Shown here one piece after another: positions 9,377 to 17,800 of a stretch of DNA of 49,522 bases. This DNA is from Bacteroidetes bacterium UBA2364 (GTDB lineage: Bacteria; Bacteroidota; Rhodothermia; Rhodothermales; UBA2364). The position numbers and the translations under genes are program-made. The notes beneath the pieces were generated by a model that did not search any database, was not told the origin of the DNA, and worked only from the letters and a program-made list of their open reading frames with translations. The stretch lies in NCBI GenBank assembly GCA_002344075.1, contig DDTM01000111.1, positions 1-49,522 of the forward strand. The letters run 5' to 3'. The number at the start of each line of letters is the position of its first letter. Positions within the stretch are counted from its first letter, which is position 1.

Positions 9377-9679
9377 TTAAGGGGGGGTTATTGACTTTGC
9401 AACCACAAATCCTGTCATCTTTTTAAGTACTGCCACGCCTTGGGCTTCCTCATTTTTTTTTAGTGCTTTTAAAGCCTTCTCCATCTGCTGAATACTTTCC
9501 GAATACTCATAGGTCTTACGGTATTGTTCCAAAAACTCAACCTCTTGGAACGCCACCCTTCCCCCCATTTCCGAGACGTGATAAAACACTTCGGATTTGA
9601 CGAACTCTAATTCAGCTTCTAAGCGTGCTATCTCCGATTTTAATTCAAGATAACGCCGAAAGGCAAATTCATGCTCCAT
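9377..9679 (-). CDS. Small hypothetical coiled-coil protein
   Basis: A 100-residue protein of no family I recognise. Residues about 5-35 (YLELKSEIARLEAELEFVKSE) and 58-78 (ESIQQMEKALKALKKNEEA) have heptad-like spacing of Leu and Ile with many Glu and Lys, suggesting two coiled-coil helices separated by a Gly-rich turn. There is no signal peptide or membrane segment. It sits between HMG-CoA reductase (33 bp upstream on the same strand) and the acyl-CoA ligase (37 bp downstream), so it is probably in the same transcript. The placement suggests an accessory role in lipid or isoprenoid metabolism, but nothing in the sequence proves it. Confidence 0.7.
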   Translation of the reverse strand: MEHEFAFRRYLELKSEIARLEAELEFVKSEVFYHVSEMGGRVAFQEVEFLEQYRKTYEYSESIQQMEKALKALKKNEEAQGVAVLKKMTGFVVAKSITPP

Positions 9680-9712
9680 TCTAATTGCTTTCTAACCCGA
9701 TGAAACAGTTTC

Positions 9713-11257
9713 TTAGCGATTTCGGCCATACTGTTCGTGGCTCGAAACCCAGTCGGAAGACGAAATGGCCGAGCCAAGGCTTAATTCCCCAGCAAGTACC
9801 ACACCCGCAATGATTTCCGCCAACTTGTACACGCCATTTCGGCCATAGCAACCCATAATCTCAAGAGATTCGCGTTGCGTCGCCAAACCGGTCCCGCCAC
9901 CATAAGTGGCAATAATCAATGAAGGAATGGTAATAGAGATGTACAAGTCCCCTTCTTTCGTGACTTCACTAAACAAGATGCCCGCTGAAGACTCCGAAAC
10001 ATTGGCTACATCTTGCCCGGTTGCAATAAAAATAGCCGTAATCCCATTGGCAGAATGACAACCATTGTTGTTTGCACCCGATAGGATCGAGCCAATATTG
10101 GCCACTTGGCTATGATAAACCAATTGCTCCGGTTCCACGCGCATCACTTGCTGTAAAACACTCCGCTTCACCACACACTCGGCTGTAACACGCTTGCCCC
10201 GCGTCCGCATGATGTTGATCTGGGAGGCTTTTTTATCGGTAGCAAAGTTTGACTCCAAATAAAAATGGGCGATGTGGTGGTCTTTATAGGTATCTAAAAT
10301 CCAGCTACAGGCTGCAAAGGTGGCTCTTCCCACCATGTTTTGGCCTGCGGCGTCACCCGTTCGATAGTTAAACCGGAGATACGCAAATTTATTGGACAAA
10401 TAAGCATCAATTTCTTTTAGCTTGGCAACACTACTGGTGGCCTCGGCATGTTCGGCAATTTCGGAAAAGTGATCCTGCACCCACGATACAAAATGACGAG
10501 CACCCCGTGCGTCGTCAAACACAAAAACGGGCGCCCGTTGCATGGCATCTTGAACCACCGTACATTTAACTCCCCCCGACAAGTTCATGAGTTTAATACC
10601 TCGGTTATAGGACGCAACCAAAGTCCCTTCCGTCGTGGCCATCGGAACCAGAAATTCGCCCTGGGCATATTCCCCATTCACCAAAATCGGGCCAGCTAAA
10701 CCAATCGGAATTTGGGCAACACCCGTAAAATGCTCGATATTGCCTGCGGTGATATGAGGATCAAACGAATAGTGGTTGATGTGTTCGATTTTATGGCCGG
10801 TTTGTTCAAAAACAAATTGTTGGCGGCTCTTAATGGCGGCTTCGCTGTAATCGTCGCGGTCGTCCCGCGGGATTTTCACCTCTTGCTTCTCTTCTCCAAG
10901 CCCATCCTCCACTTTTAGTTTTAACTTACCAAACGGCTTAGACTCAAAAACCACTTCGATCTGGTGTTTTCCGGGTGCAAGATGGGGCACTTGGGCCACA
11001 ACCAGTAAAGTATCTCGGAGCGGCAACACGATAGGATTTTCTTTACTAATATCAGATGGGTGTAGAGAAACTCCGTCTGACCTAACCAGAGACACTTGCG
11101 GAAGCGGGACTTCTTTCCCTTCTAATGAAACACTTAGAATTTTTACGATTTCAGCATCACTTAGTCGGTTCTTAATCTGAAATGCAACACCTTGGATTGT
11201 ATTTTTCAGGCTTCCAAAAGTATAGAGCTGTTTAAGCAGCAGGCTTGGTACAAACAT
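9713..11257 (-). CDS. Hydroxymethylglutaryl-CoA reductase, class I, with N-terminal beta-rich domain
   Basis: A 514-residue enzyme predicted to reduce HMG-CoA to mevalonate, the committed step of the mevalonate isoprenoid pathway. The catalytic set is complete: E210 in ATTEG, D302 in GDAAG, K342 in TDKK, D416 in IATGQD and the C-terminal H507 in SSHEQYGRNR. The last matches the class I catalytic His, which supports the NADPH-type class I form. The catalytic part begins only near residue 135. Residues 1-115 form an additional domain of alternating hydrophobic strands (for example IVLPLRDTLLVVAQVPHL and HQIEVVFE) that looks Ig-like, with an acidic/basic linker after it. There are no membrane helices, unlike eukaryotic HMGR. 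It probably heads an operon with the coiled-coil gene and the acyl-CoA ligase. Confidence 0.93.
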   Translation of the reverse strand: MFVPSLLLKQLYTFGSLKNTIQGVAFQIKNRLSDAEIVKILSVSLEGKEVPLPQVSLVRSDGVSLHPSDISKENPIVLPLRDTLLVVAQVPHLAPGKHQIEVVFESKPFGKLKLKVEDGLGEEKQEVKIPRDDRDDYSEAAIKSRQQFVFEQTGHKIEHINHYSFDPHITAGNIEHFTGVAQIPIGLAGPILVNGEYAQGEFLVPMATTEGTLVASYNRGIKLMNLSGGVKCTVVQDAMQRAPVFVFDDARGARHFVSWVQDHFSEIAEHAEATSSVAKLKEIDAYLSNKFAYLRFNYRTGDAAGQNMVGRATFAACSWILDTYKDHHIAHFYLESNFATDKKASQINIMRTRGKRVTAECVVKRSVLQQVMRVEPEQLVYHSQVANIGSILSGANNNGCHSANGITAIFIATGQDVANVSESSAGILFSEVTKEGDLYISITIPSLIIATYGGGTGLATQRESLEIMGCYGRNGVYKLAEIIAGVVLAGELSLGSAISSSDWVSSHEQYGRNR

Positions 11258-11582
11258 GTATGCTGGGGCTTATAATGAAAAATGACGGATATTATTGACT
11301 TTGAATATACTGTCAAAAGCGCTTTCAACAATGGCTGAATCCGAAAAAATTAAACTTTGTCTTGCCAAGTAATCTCATTATATGATATATACCCTTTATT
11401 TAACACCTCTTAATAATGTTAACATGCTAATCTAATAAATAAAGATGAGTTACCCAGCCTCGTAACAGCACGCCAATCAATAAACGGATCTACTCTGCGT
11501 TTTTGCTTACAAATACATTTCCCATCCTTGTAGGTGTTTTCTAGGGCACAGAAGTTGTATCTTTGGGAAAACACTCGACCAC
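11258..11582. other. Divergent AT-rich promoter region
   Basis: A 325-bp gap between the minus-strand HMG-CoA reductase and the plus-strand serine hydrolase, so it must hold promoters in both directions. It is markedly AT-rich at 11300-11450, with many TATA-like steps. The plus-strand -7-like box at 11558-11565 is listed separately. No RNA gene or clear operator is visible. Confidence 0.5.
11558..11565 (+). promoter_or_regulatory. Bacteroidota-type -7 promoter element
   Basis: TATCTTTG matches the Bacteroidota sigma-A -7 consensus TAnnTTTG exactly. It lies 17 bp before the serine hydrolase ATG at 11583, implying a very short 5' leader. The expected -33 TTTG is only weakly represented (TGTTTTC near 11535), so the call rests mainly on the -7 box. 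Confidence 0.5.
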
Positions 11583-12530
11583 ATGAAGATCATGATCTAC
11601 CGCAGCCTTTTAATGGGAATGTTCTTGGCCACTTTCATGGGAATGTTACTGGCTACACCGGGCTTCGGGCAGTCTCTCCGCAGGGATGCCGTCTTGGAGA
11701 GTCGCCTACAAGCGCTGGCAAAGCCTTTTAATGGGACGGTGGGAATTTACGTACAAAACCTCAGAACGGGCCGCTTTGCCGCCGTAAACCCTGACAGCCT
11801 CTTCCCAACAGCCAGCATGATAAAAGTACCTATCATGGCCGGCCTTTTCGACAAGATCCAAAAAGGGGAAATTAAGTACCACGACTCGTGGACCTATAAA
11901 GACTCTTTGCTATATGCCGGAGAAGACTTATTAGGTTCGTTTAAAGATGGAGAAAAAATAAGTGTTAGCAAGGTAGCCATGCTCATGATCACCACCAGTG
12001 ACAATACGGCTTCCCTTTGGTGTCAGTTGATGGCTGGGACAGGGACCGCGATTAATGCCCTTATGCAACAAAGTGGTTTTGAACATACCCGCGTTAACTC
12101 AAGGACACCAGGCCGAGAAGCCATGCGCCGTATATATGGCTGGGGCGTCACCACACCACGCGAGATGACACAACTGATGATCCGAATTCGCCAAGGAAAC
12201 CTTATTAGCCCTGCCGTCAGTGAAGAAATGTACCGAAACCTTACCCGAATATACTGGAACGACGAAGCACTTTCTCAAATTCCGCCCACTATCCAGGTAG
12301 CATCAAAACAAGGTGCGGTGGATCGTTCCCGCTCGGAGACGGTATTGGTAAATGCACCTTCTGGAGATTATGCCTTTACCGTAATTACAAAAAACCAAGC
12401 CGATACGCGGTGGGTGTACGCGAATGAAGGATTTGTATTGTTAAGACAGGTCTCGGCTCTGTTGTGGCGTTATTTTGAACCGAAGCATCCGTGGAAACCC
12501 TCCGAAGGCATGAAATTGTTTTGGGATTGA
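11583..12530 (+). CDS. Exported serine hydrolase, class A beta-lactamase-like
   Basis: A 315-residue protein with an N-terminal signal peptide (hydrophobic core about 5-28, ending ATPGFGQS). It belongs to the serine beta-lactamase / penicillin-binding fold. The nucleophile motif S78-M-I-K81 (SxxK) is present, as are S139-D140-N141 (SDN) and K242-Q243-G244 in the place of KTG. The usual Glu166 loop (ExxLN) is not recognisable: the corresponding stretch reads PGREAMRRIYGWG before TTPREMT. Without that general base it may not be an efficient beta-lactamase and could act on peptidoglycan or another ester or amide. It is probably periplasmic and monocistronic, with a -7-like box 17 bp upstream. 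Fold assignment is strong; antibiotic hydrolysis is uncertain. Confidence 0.85.
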   Translation: MKIMIYRSLLMGMFLATFMGMLLATPGFGQSLRRDAVLESRLQALAKPFNGTVGIYVQNLRTGRFAAVNPDSLFPTASMIKVPIMAGLFDKIQKGEIKYHDSWTYKDSLLYAGEDLLGSFKDGEKISVSKVAMLMITTSDNTASLWCQLMAGTGTAINALMQQSGFEHTRVNSRTPGREAMRRIYGWGVTTPREMTQLMIRIRQGNLISPAVSEEMYRNLTRIYWNDEALSQIPPTIQVASKQGAVDRSRSETVLVNAPSGDYAFTVITKNQADTRWVYANEGFVLLRQVSALLWRYFEPKHPWKPSEGMKLFWD

Positions 12531-12858
12531 TCCTTGTGGAAACCAATTGTTTGACTGATGTAGCATTTCAACAATAAACCTTTTGAAAAGCGTAGCATTA
12601 CTTTTTCGTATTGCTGTCTGTATCACTGTTACATTATAGTCCTTTATTTTCCAAAGCACCCTCTGTAACATCTCTTTCAGGTAACAGAGCCAAAATTTAT
12701 ACAAAAAAAACAACTCCCCCACAAACCCTTTTGATCCGCCTCTCATTTTTGTAAATTCGCATTCATCCTAAACAAACCCTATCACCTACCCCCCTGTTTC
12801 ATAGCGCCTTCGGTACACCTTTATTTTCTTCTTTTCCGAAACCTTAACACTGAGCGCG
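12531..12858. other. Intergenic region between serine hydrolase and DUF5103 gene
   Basis: A 328-bp gap that should contain the 3' end of the serine hydrolase transcript and the promoter of the lipoprotein gene at 12859. A TAAATTCG element near 12752 is a partial match to TAnnTTTG. No stable hairpin with a T-run is evident, and no RNA gene or small open frame looks real. Confidence 0.4.
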
Positions 12859-14124
12859 ATGAAACAGCTTATTTATTTATTTTTATTCATCCATTTGAGT
12901 GGATGTACCCAAATGATGGGACTTCAAGACGAGAAAACTCCCATTTTTGACACACCTGCTGCCCCACGGCCACTTATTGCCTCCATCCAACTATATGCCG
13001 GAACCGATCAGACTCAAGCCCCGATCATCCGACTAAACAGTGATGAATTCCTCCAACTACATTTTGATGTACTTTCGCATGATGCAAGGCCCCTATCGGT
13101 TTATTTTTTCCACGAAGATGTAACAGGAAAGCGAGATTTGCAACCCATAGAATACATGCGTCTGGCGCGGGAGGATGTGGTTTTAGAAACACAGCCCTCG
13201 AATCACGCCCGCACGCCTTATACCCACTATCGGTATGTTTTCCCTAATGAAAAGATACAATTTCGGGTGAGCGGACGTTATACGATTCGGGCTACAGAAC
13301 AAGGAAGGCCAGAAGACATTCGGTTTGAGCGAACATTTTTTGTGCATGAAAATATGGCCCAACTCTCGAACGAAGCGAAATTTATTCAGGGAAAGCGAAG
13401 AGGAGGATTTGACTTTTGGCCGGAACTGGTGGTCGCATTGCCCGATCATTTTGCGGCAAATGTGCATGACTTAACCGTCTGTGGGTATGAGCATACGCTT
13501 AAACATCCTACAATATGTTATAAAGAACCTCGACTGAATTTTTTCCCCCGGATCACCTATGGTCCAAACCGCAATGAAGCTTTTGCAGTCACGTGGGATC
13601 GACGGGTTTTAGATCTACGACGCCTCCAGAATGGGGGGAAAATTGAACAGGTGAATCGCTCGCTTTCGCCATTTAAGGTAAAACTTATAGCAGAAGACTA
13701 CAACCAAGATCTATATAGTGATGGCGGACGAACCTACGGGAATCCCATCTATGGGGCACATGATGTGCCAACCGGAGCGGAAACGCTGCAAGCAGAATAT
13801 GTGGACGTTGAATTTCGGTTTATTCCTGTGTTAAAAACAGCATTGCCTTCTCCTGTGTTTCTTCTGGGAGATTTTAACGAATGGCAAAAGGATGATACAT
13901 ATAAAATGACTTGGTCAGTAGAAGAACAGGTTTATACCATAGTGCTACGGCTTAAACAAGGACTGTTTGAATACCGCTATCATATAGACGATCCAGCGTT
14001 TGATCCAAGACAGATATCTCCGTGGTTCAATCACGCCTTGCGTTGGCAAACACTTGTTTTTTTTAGAGATGCTTTTTTGGGTAGTGATCGTTTATTAGGG
14101 GTAGAGCAACGAATTTGGGAATAA
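12859..14124 (+). CDS. DUF5103 lipoprotein (type IX secretion system plug protein)
   Basis: A 421-residue lipoprotein. The N-terminus MKQLIYLFLFIHLSGC has a signal peptide and lipobox (LSGC) with the acylated Cys at residue 16. The body matches the DUF5103 family. An N-terminal beta-sandwich is followed by the conserved DFWPELVVALPDH-like and PRITYGPNRNEAFAV segments, YGNPIYGAHDVPTGAETLQAEY near 290-310, and a C-terminal carbohydrate-binding-like domain (VFLLGDFNEWQ near 330) typical of the family. DUF5103 proteins are associated with the type IX secretion system, where the Plug protein closes the SprA translocon on the periplasmic face. No other T9SS gene is nearby, so the role rests on the family. 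The gene stands alone, with 181 bp before the next start. Confidence 0.82.
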   Translation: MKQLIYLFLFIHLSGCTQMMGLQDEKTPIFDTPAAPRPLIASIQLYAGTDQTQAPIIRLNSDEFLQLHFDVLSHDARPLSVYFFHEDVTGKRDLQPIEYMRLAREDVVLETQPSNHARTPYTHYRYVFPNEKIQFRVSGRYTIRATEQGRPEDIRFERTFFVHENMAQLSNEAKFIQGKRRGGFDFWPELVVALPDHFAANVHDLTVCGYEHTLKHPTICYKEPRLNFFPRITYGPNRNEAFAVTWDRRVLDLRRLQNGGKIEQVNRSLSPFKVKLIAEDYNQDLYSDGGRTYGNPIYGAHDVPTGAETLQAEYVDVEFRFIPVLKTALPSPVFLLGDFNEWQKDDTYKMTWSVEEQVYTIVLRLKQGLFEYRYHIDDPAFDPRQISPWFNHALRWQTLVFFRDAFLGSDRLLGVEQRIWE

Positions 14125-14305
14125 CGATTCGTTATCAAATATTCTTCCTAAGATCGGTTTGCAAAAAGATTAATCCTCATACACAGATTGATCAGATGAA
14201 ATCATTCACTTTGGATTTCCGATAATAGGACATTGATTCCCTTACATGGCTTTTGTTGCCCTATCCGAAAGTTTACCCAACCTTACACCAATTTAGAAAA
14301 TCGTT

Positions 14306-15643
14306 ATGACAAACAGAGCCACAACACACCCATCCAATGCGTTTTCCAGACATGTTGGGCTTGGTATTTTACTTACGGGGCTGTTGATATGCCTATTCGC
14401 TGCCTTGGGGTATGGCCCCCATGCACCAATGTTCTCACTGGTTGTAGGAATTGGAGGTGCGACTTTCGGGGCTATTTGGTACATTTTGGCTACTTACCTG
14501 CATACTTGGCCCGGTATCAAGAACAATTACGTGATGCAAAACACGTTTACGGCACGTGGAGTGGGTGGATGGTTTTTGGGGTTTTTACTCACGGGTTTTT
14601 ATGTATTGCTGTATTGGTTTCCGGAATATCTTAAAAACGTAGTGGCCATCACCGAGCCTTTAAGCCAATGGATGCGTGGCGCTGCTGCTGATCAGTGGTT
14701 TTTGTATGGTTTGTTTTACACCCTGTGCGTTTTAGTTATGGGAATCCGGATGTTCTATAAATATCGGCATAACCGCTATCAAATTTTCCGGACACTTTCC
14801 GTCATGTTGTTCCAAACCTTGTTTGCCTTTATCATTCCGGCTGTGCTAAAACTGATGAACAAGCCGGAATTTTATTTCCATTATTTTTGGCCATTGGACT
14901 ATGACTATTTATTTCCATCAACCGTTCAATGGCTTTCCAGTGGGGCTTCAGTCGCTTTTTTTGCCTTGATTGTGGGTATAGTCATGAGCTTTATTATTAC
15001 ACCTCTGCTCACTTATTTTTTTGGAAAACGGTGGTATTGTTCTTGGGTTTGTGGTTGCGGTGGATTGGCGGAAACCCTCGGCGATCCATTCCGGCAATTA
15101 TCTGACAAATCGCTTCGAGCATGGAAAATAGAACGTTGGATGATACATACGGTCCTTGTATTCATTGTCGTGCTTACGGCATTGCTATGGCTTAATTCAT
15201 GGCAACAAGGTGCGTTTCTTGGGGCATTTTCGCAAACATATGCCAAGTGGTATGGATTCTGGATTGGTTCTGTATTTTCGGGGGTTATTGGAGTGGGATT
15301 TTACCCGATTATGGGTTCGCGGGTATGGTGTCGTTTTGGCTGCCCCATGGCCGCACTAATGGGGCTACAGCAAAAGTGGTTTTCTCGTTTCAGGATTACC
15401 ACCAATGGCGGCCAGTGTATTTCTTGCGGGAATTGTTCCGCCTATTGTGAAATGGGGATTGACGTTCGGTGGTATGCACAACGCGGCCAAAACATCGTTC
15501 GCGCTTCTTGTGTAGGATGTGGCGTTTGCGCCGCCGTATGTCCAAGAGGAGTATTAAAATTAGAAAATGGTGCCCCAGACCGGAACGAACGCTATGGCAA
15601 AGCGGTTATGATACATGCCGATGAAGTGAATATTTTACCTTAA
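14306..15643 (+). CDS. Membrane-bound 4Fe-4S polyferredoxin (NapH/NosR-like)
   Basis: A 445-residue integral membrane electron-transfer protein with about six to eight hydrophobic helices across residues 10-350. Two cytoplasm-facing Cys clusters follow membrane segments, CSWVCGCGG near residue 247 and CRFGCPMA near 345, as in NapH/NosR/CcoG-type proteins. The C-terminal part carries two classical 4Fe-4S motifs, CISCGNCSAYC and CVGCGVCAAVCP, separated by about 29 residues. The protein probably passes electrons across or along the inner membrane. It lacks an N-terminal FMN-binding domain. The next gene starts 17 bp downstream, so the two are probably co-transcribed. The redox partner cannot be identified from the window. 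Confidence 0.87.
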   Translation: MTNRATTHPSNAFSRHVGLGILLTGLLICLFAALGYGPHAPMFSLVVGIGGATFGAIWYILATYLHTWPGIKNNYVMQNTFTARGVGGWFLGFLLTGFYVLLYWFPEYLKNVVAITEPLSQWMRGAAADQWFLYGLFYTLCVLVMGIRMFYKYRHNRYQIFRTLSVMLFQTLFAFIIPAVLKLMNKPEFYFHYFWPLDYDYLFPSTVQWLSSGASVAFFALIVGIVMSFIITPLLTYFFGKRWYCSWVCGCGGLAETLGDPFRQLSDKSLRAWKIERWMIHTVLVFIVVLTALLWLNSWQQGAFLGAFSQTYAKWYGFWIGSVFSGVIGVGFYPIMGSRVWCRFGCPMAALMGLQQKWFSRFRITTNGGQCISCGNCSAYCEMGIDVRWYAQRGQNIVRASCVGCGVCAAVCPRGVLKLENGAPDRNERYGKAVMIHADEVNILP

Positions 15644-15660
15644 ATGTAACGGAAATAACC

Positions 15661-16602
15661 ATGTATAAGTATTTATTCTTTATCTCTTTACTACTGGGTT
15701 GTCATCAAGACAAGACGCCTATAACGAACCCTGTATCACCAAAAGTAAAAGCGGATAGAGAAACCGCAAATACAACCTCGCCGCAATGGAATGCCCACTG
15801 GTTTGACGGTAAGGCGGAATTAACGGCTTACCACTTGGAACAAGCACGGTATGGCGAAATCAGGCAAGGTGAAGCCGTTACTATCTTTGTTACCGAAGAT
15901 TTTTCCGCCCGTAAACAAGTAAAATTAGACCATCCAGAAGCAGTAGGCACAGACCGTATTCCCGTTTTAAAAATGAACCTTACCAAAAAATTCCAAACCG
16001 GAATTTATCCATATAGCCTGATGACGTCGGTTTTCACCCCTCTTCAAGGCACATCCAGCCTAAAAGTTACCACCAGTGTGCAGGAGTGGTGCGGCCATGT
16101 ATTTATGCAGTATAACTTAAAAAATGGTCAGTATTCCTTTCAAGGGCTTTCCTACTTTGAGTCCGAAGGAGATGAAACCGGAACCTTGCCCAAAGTTTTG
16201 CTGGAAGATGAAATATGGACAAAACTCCGGCTAAATCCAGAGCAACTACCAACTGGTAGTATACAGGTCATTCCGGCTACTTTATTTTCTCGGCTGCACC
16301 ACCACCCACAAAAGGCTGTCCCTGCAGTTGCCGAGTGGGAAACAGCCTCAGATGACGTATTTGGTAAAACACCCATGCGTGTTTATAAGCTGACCTATAC
16401 CGATCCAGAGCCGAGAACCCTTCGCATTGCCATCGAGCCAAACATGCCTTATAACATTCTTGGCTGGACGGAAACCTACCAAGATGGATTTGGGAAATCG
16501 GTTCCACTTCTCACCAAGGCTGTCCGAAAACAAACCACCCGCTTAGCCTATTGGAGCAAAAACAGCAATTCAGACTTACCACTCCGTAAATTATTGGAAT
16601 AA
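15661..16602 (+). CDS. Conserved Bacteroidota lipoprotein of unknown function
   Basis: A 313-residue lipoprotein. The N-terminus MYKYLFFISLLLGC ends in a lipobox with acyl-Cys at residue 14, followed by a polar linker. The body has conserved features such as ARYGEIRQGEAVTIFVTEDF, FQTGIYPYSLMTSVF and SVQEWCGHVFMQY. Similar proteins are widespread in Bacteroidota and some databases label them 'septum formation inhibitor Maf'. The sequence bears no resemblance to the Maf nucleotide pyrophosphatase fold, so I do not use that name. It directly follows the polyferredoxin gene (17 bp), hinting at a shared envelope or redox role. It converges on hmgA with only 5 bp between stops. Confidence 0.75.
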   Translation: MYKYLFFISLLLGCHQDKTPITNPVSPKVKADRETANTTSPQWNAHWFDGKAELTAYHLEQARYGEIRQGEAVTIFVTEDFSARKQVKLDHPEAVGTDRIPVLKMNLTKKFQTGIYPYSLMTSVFTPLQGTSSLKVTTSVQEWCGHVFMQYNLKNGQYSFQGLSYFESEGDETGTLPKVLLEDEIWTKLRLNPEQLPTGSIQVIPATLFSRLHHHPQKAVPAVAEWETASDDVFGKTPMRVYKLTYTDPEPRTLRIAIEPNMPYNILGWTETYQDGFGKSVPLLTKAVRKQTTRLAYWSKNSNSDLPLRKLLE

Positions 16603-16607
16603 ACCGA

Positions 16608-17777
16608 TTACACATGGCGCTCCGGTTGCCAAGACAACATGTAAGCAGAATCTTCCAAAAGAAGTGCAGCTTTGGTCAATCGAAGCGGACGGAAGGTATC
16701 CACCATGACCGCCCATTCACGTGTTTCCTTTTTTCCAATGCTGGCTTCTATAGTTCCTGGGTGAGGCCCGTGGGCAATTCCGCCCGGATGCAGGGTAAAC
16801 GACCCCCGATTGATCCCCCGGCGGCTCATAAAATCCCCATCCACATAAAACAGCACTTCGTCAGAATCTATATTGGAGTGGTTATAAGGTGCTGGAATGG
16901 CCTCTGGATGATAGTCGAATAAGCGGGGGACAAACGAACAAATTACAAAATGATGCCCCTCGAAATGTTGATGTACTGGCGGCGGTTGATGAATCCGGCC
17001 TGTAATTGGCTCAAAATCGCGAATGGACGTAGCATATGGATACATATATCCATCCCAACCTACCACATCGAAGGGATGATAACGATAAATCAACCGGCTT
17101 AAAAAGCCATTTTTGCGTATTTGTACCTCGAACGCTCCTGTTTTGTCATGGCAAACGAGGTCTTTAGGTACCCGAATATCCCGCTCGCAAAACGGACTGT
17201 GCTCCAATAATTGCCCAAACTTATTCCGATATCGTCGTGGGAAGTTGATTTCTCCAAACCCCTCGATGATCAAAAGCCTTGGCTGAGTACCAGCATCAAA
17301 CAAAAACCGATGGGTGATGGTACGTGGAATGTGGACGTAATCCCCCGTTTTGAACGCCAATTTGCCGAACATACTTTCCAAAACCCCACTTCCCTCATGA
17401 ACGAAAACCACTTCATCGGCCTCTGCATTTCGGTAAAACACCTTCATTTCTTCGGTTGGAGCCGCAAGCGCCAGCCTTACGTCGGTGTTTCCCATGATGT
17501 ATTCTCGGCCTGTCAGATAATCCCCATGCGGTTGGAAGTCATGGCCTTTGATGTGTCTGTGCTTTAAGGCCGGATCATCTATATATTCCACTTTTGCCAC
17601 AAGGGGTGGTAAGACGGCATCCACAAGTGTTGGTGGATACAGGTGATAGGCAATGGATGAAATCCCGCTAAAGCCTTCTGCACCGATCACCTCTTCTTGG
17701 TATAAAGTACCATCGGGTTTGCGAAACTGCACATGTCTTTTGGAAGGCAAATCCCCCAAACGATAATAAAAGGGCAT
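16608..17777 (-). CDS. hmgA: Homogentisate 1,2-dioxygenase
   Basis: A 389-residue cupin-fold Fe(II) enzyme that opens the ring of homogentisate to maleylacetoacetate in tyrosine and phenylalanine breakdown. It shows the N-terminal LPSKRHVQFRKPDG and family-typical cupin segments such as DYVHIPRTITHRF near residue 145, VHQHFEGHHFVICSF near residue 270 and HPGGIAHGPHPGT near residue 330, whose His residues probably bind iron. It is shorter than the human enzyme (about 445 residues) but in line with a bacterial short form. It lies 23 bp after hppD on the same strand, so the two consecutive pathway enzymes form an operon. The later enzymes, maleylacetoacetate isomerase and fumarylacetoacetase, are not in the window. 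Confidence 0.93.
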   Translation of the reverse strand: MPFYYRLGDLPSKRHVQFRKPDGTLYQEEVIGAEGFSGISSIAYHLYPPTLVDAVLPPLVAKVEYIDDPALKHRHIKGHDFQPHGDYLTGREYIMGNTDVRLALAAPTEEMKVFYRNAEADEVVFVHEGSGVLESMFGKLAFKTGDYVHIPRTITHRFLFDAGTQPRLLIIEGFGEINFPRRYRNKFGQLLEHSPFCERDIRVPKDLVCHDKTGAFEVQIRKNGFLSRLIYRYHPFDVVGWDGYMYPYATSIRDFEPITGRIHQPPPVHQHFEGHHFVICSFVPRLFDYHPEAIPAPYNHSNIDSDEVLFYVDGDFMSRRGINRGSFTLHPGGIAHGPHPGTIEASIGKKETREWAVMVDTFRPLRLTKAALLLEDSAYMLSWQPERHV

Positions 17778-17800
17778 AAAATTAACCTATTTCGATTGGA

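Noticed and set aside
15661..16602. Name 'septum formation inhibitor Maf' for this lipoprotein
   Set aside because: The sequence shows a lipobox and a beta-rich body with none of the Maf nucleotide-binding motifs; the label is likely a propagated error.
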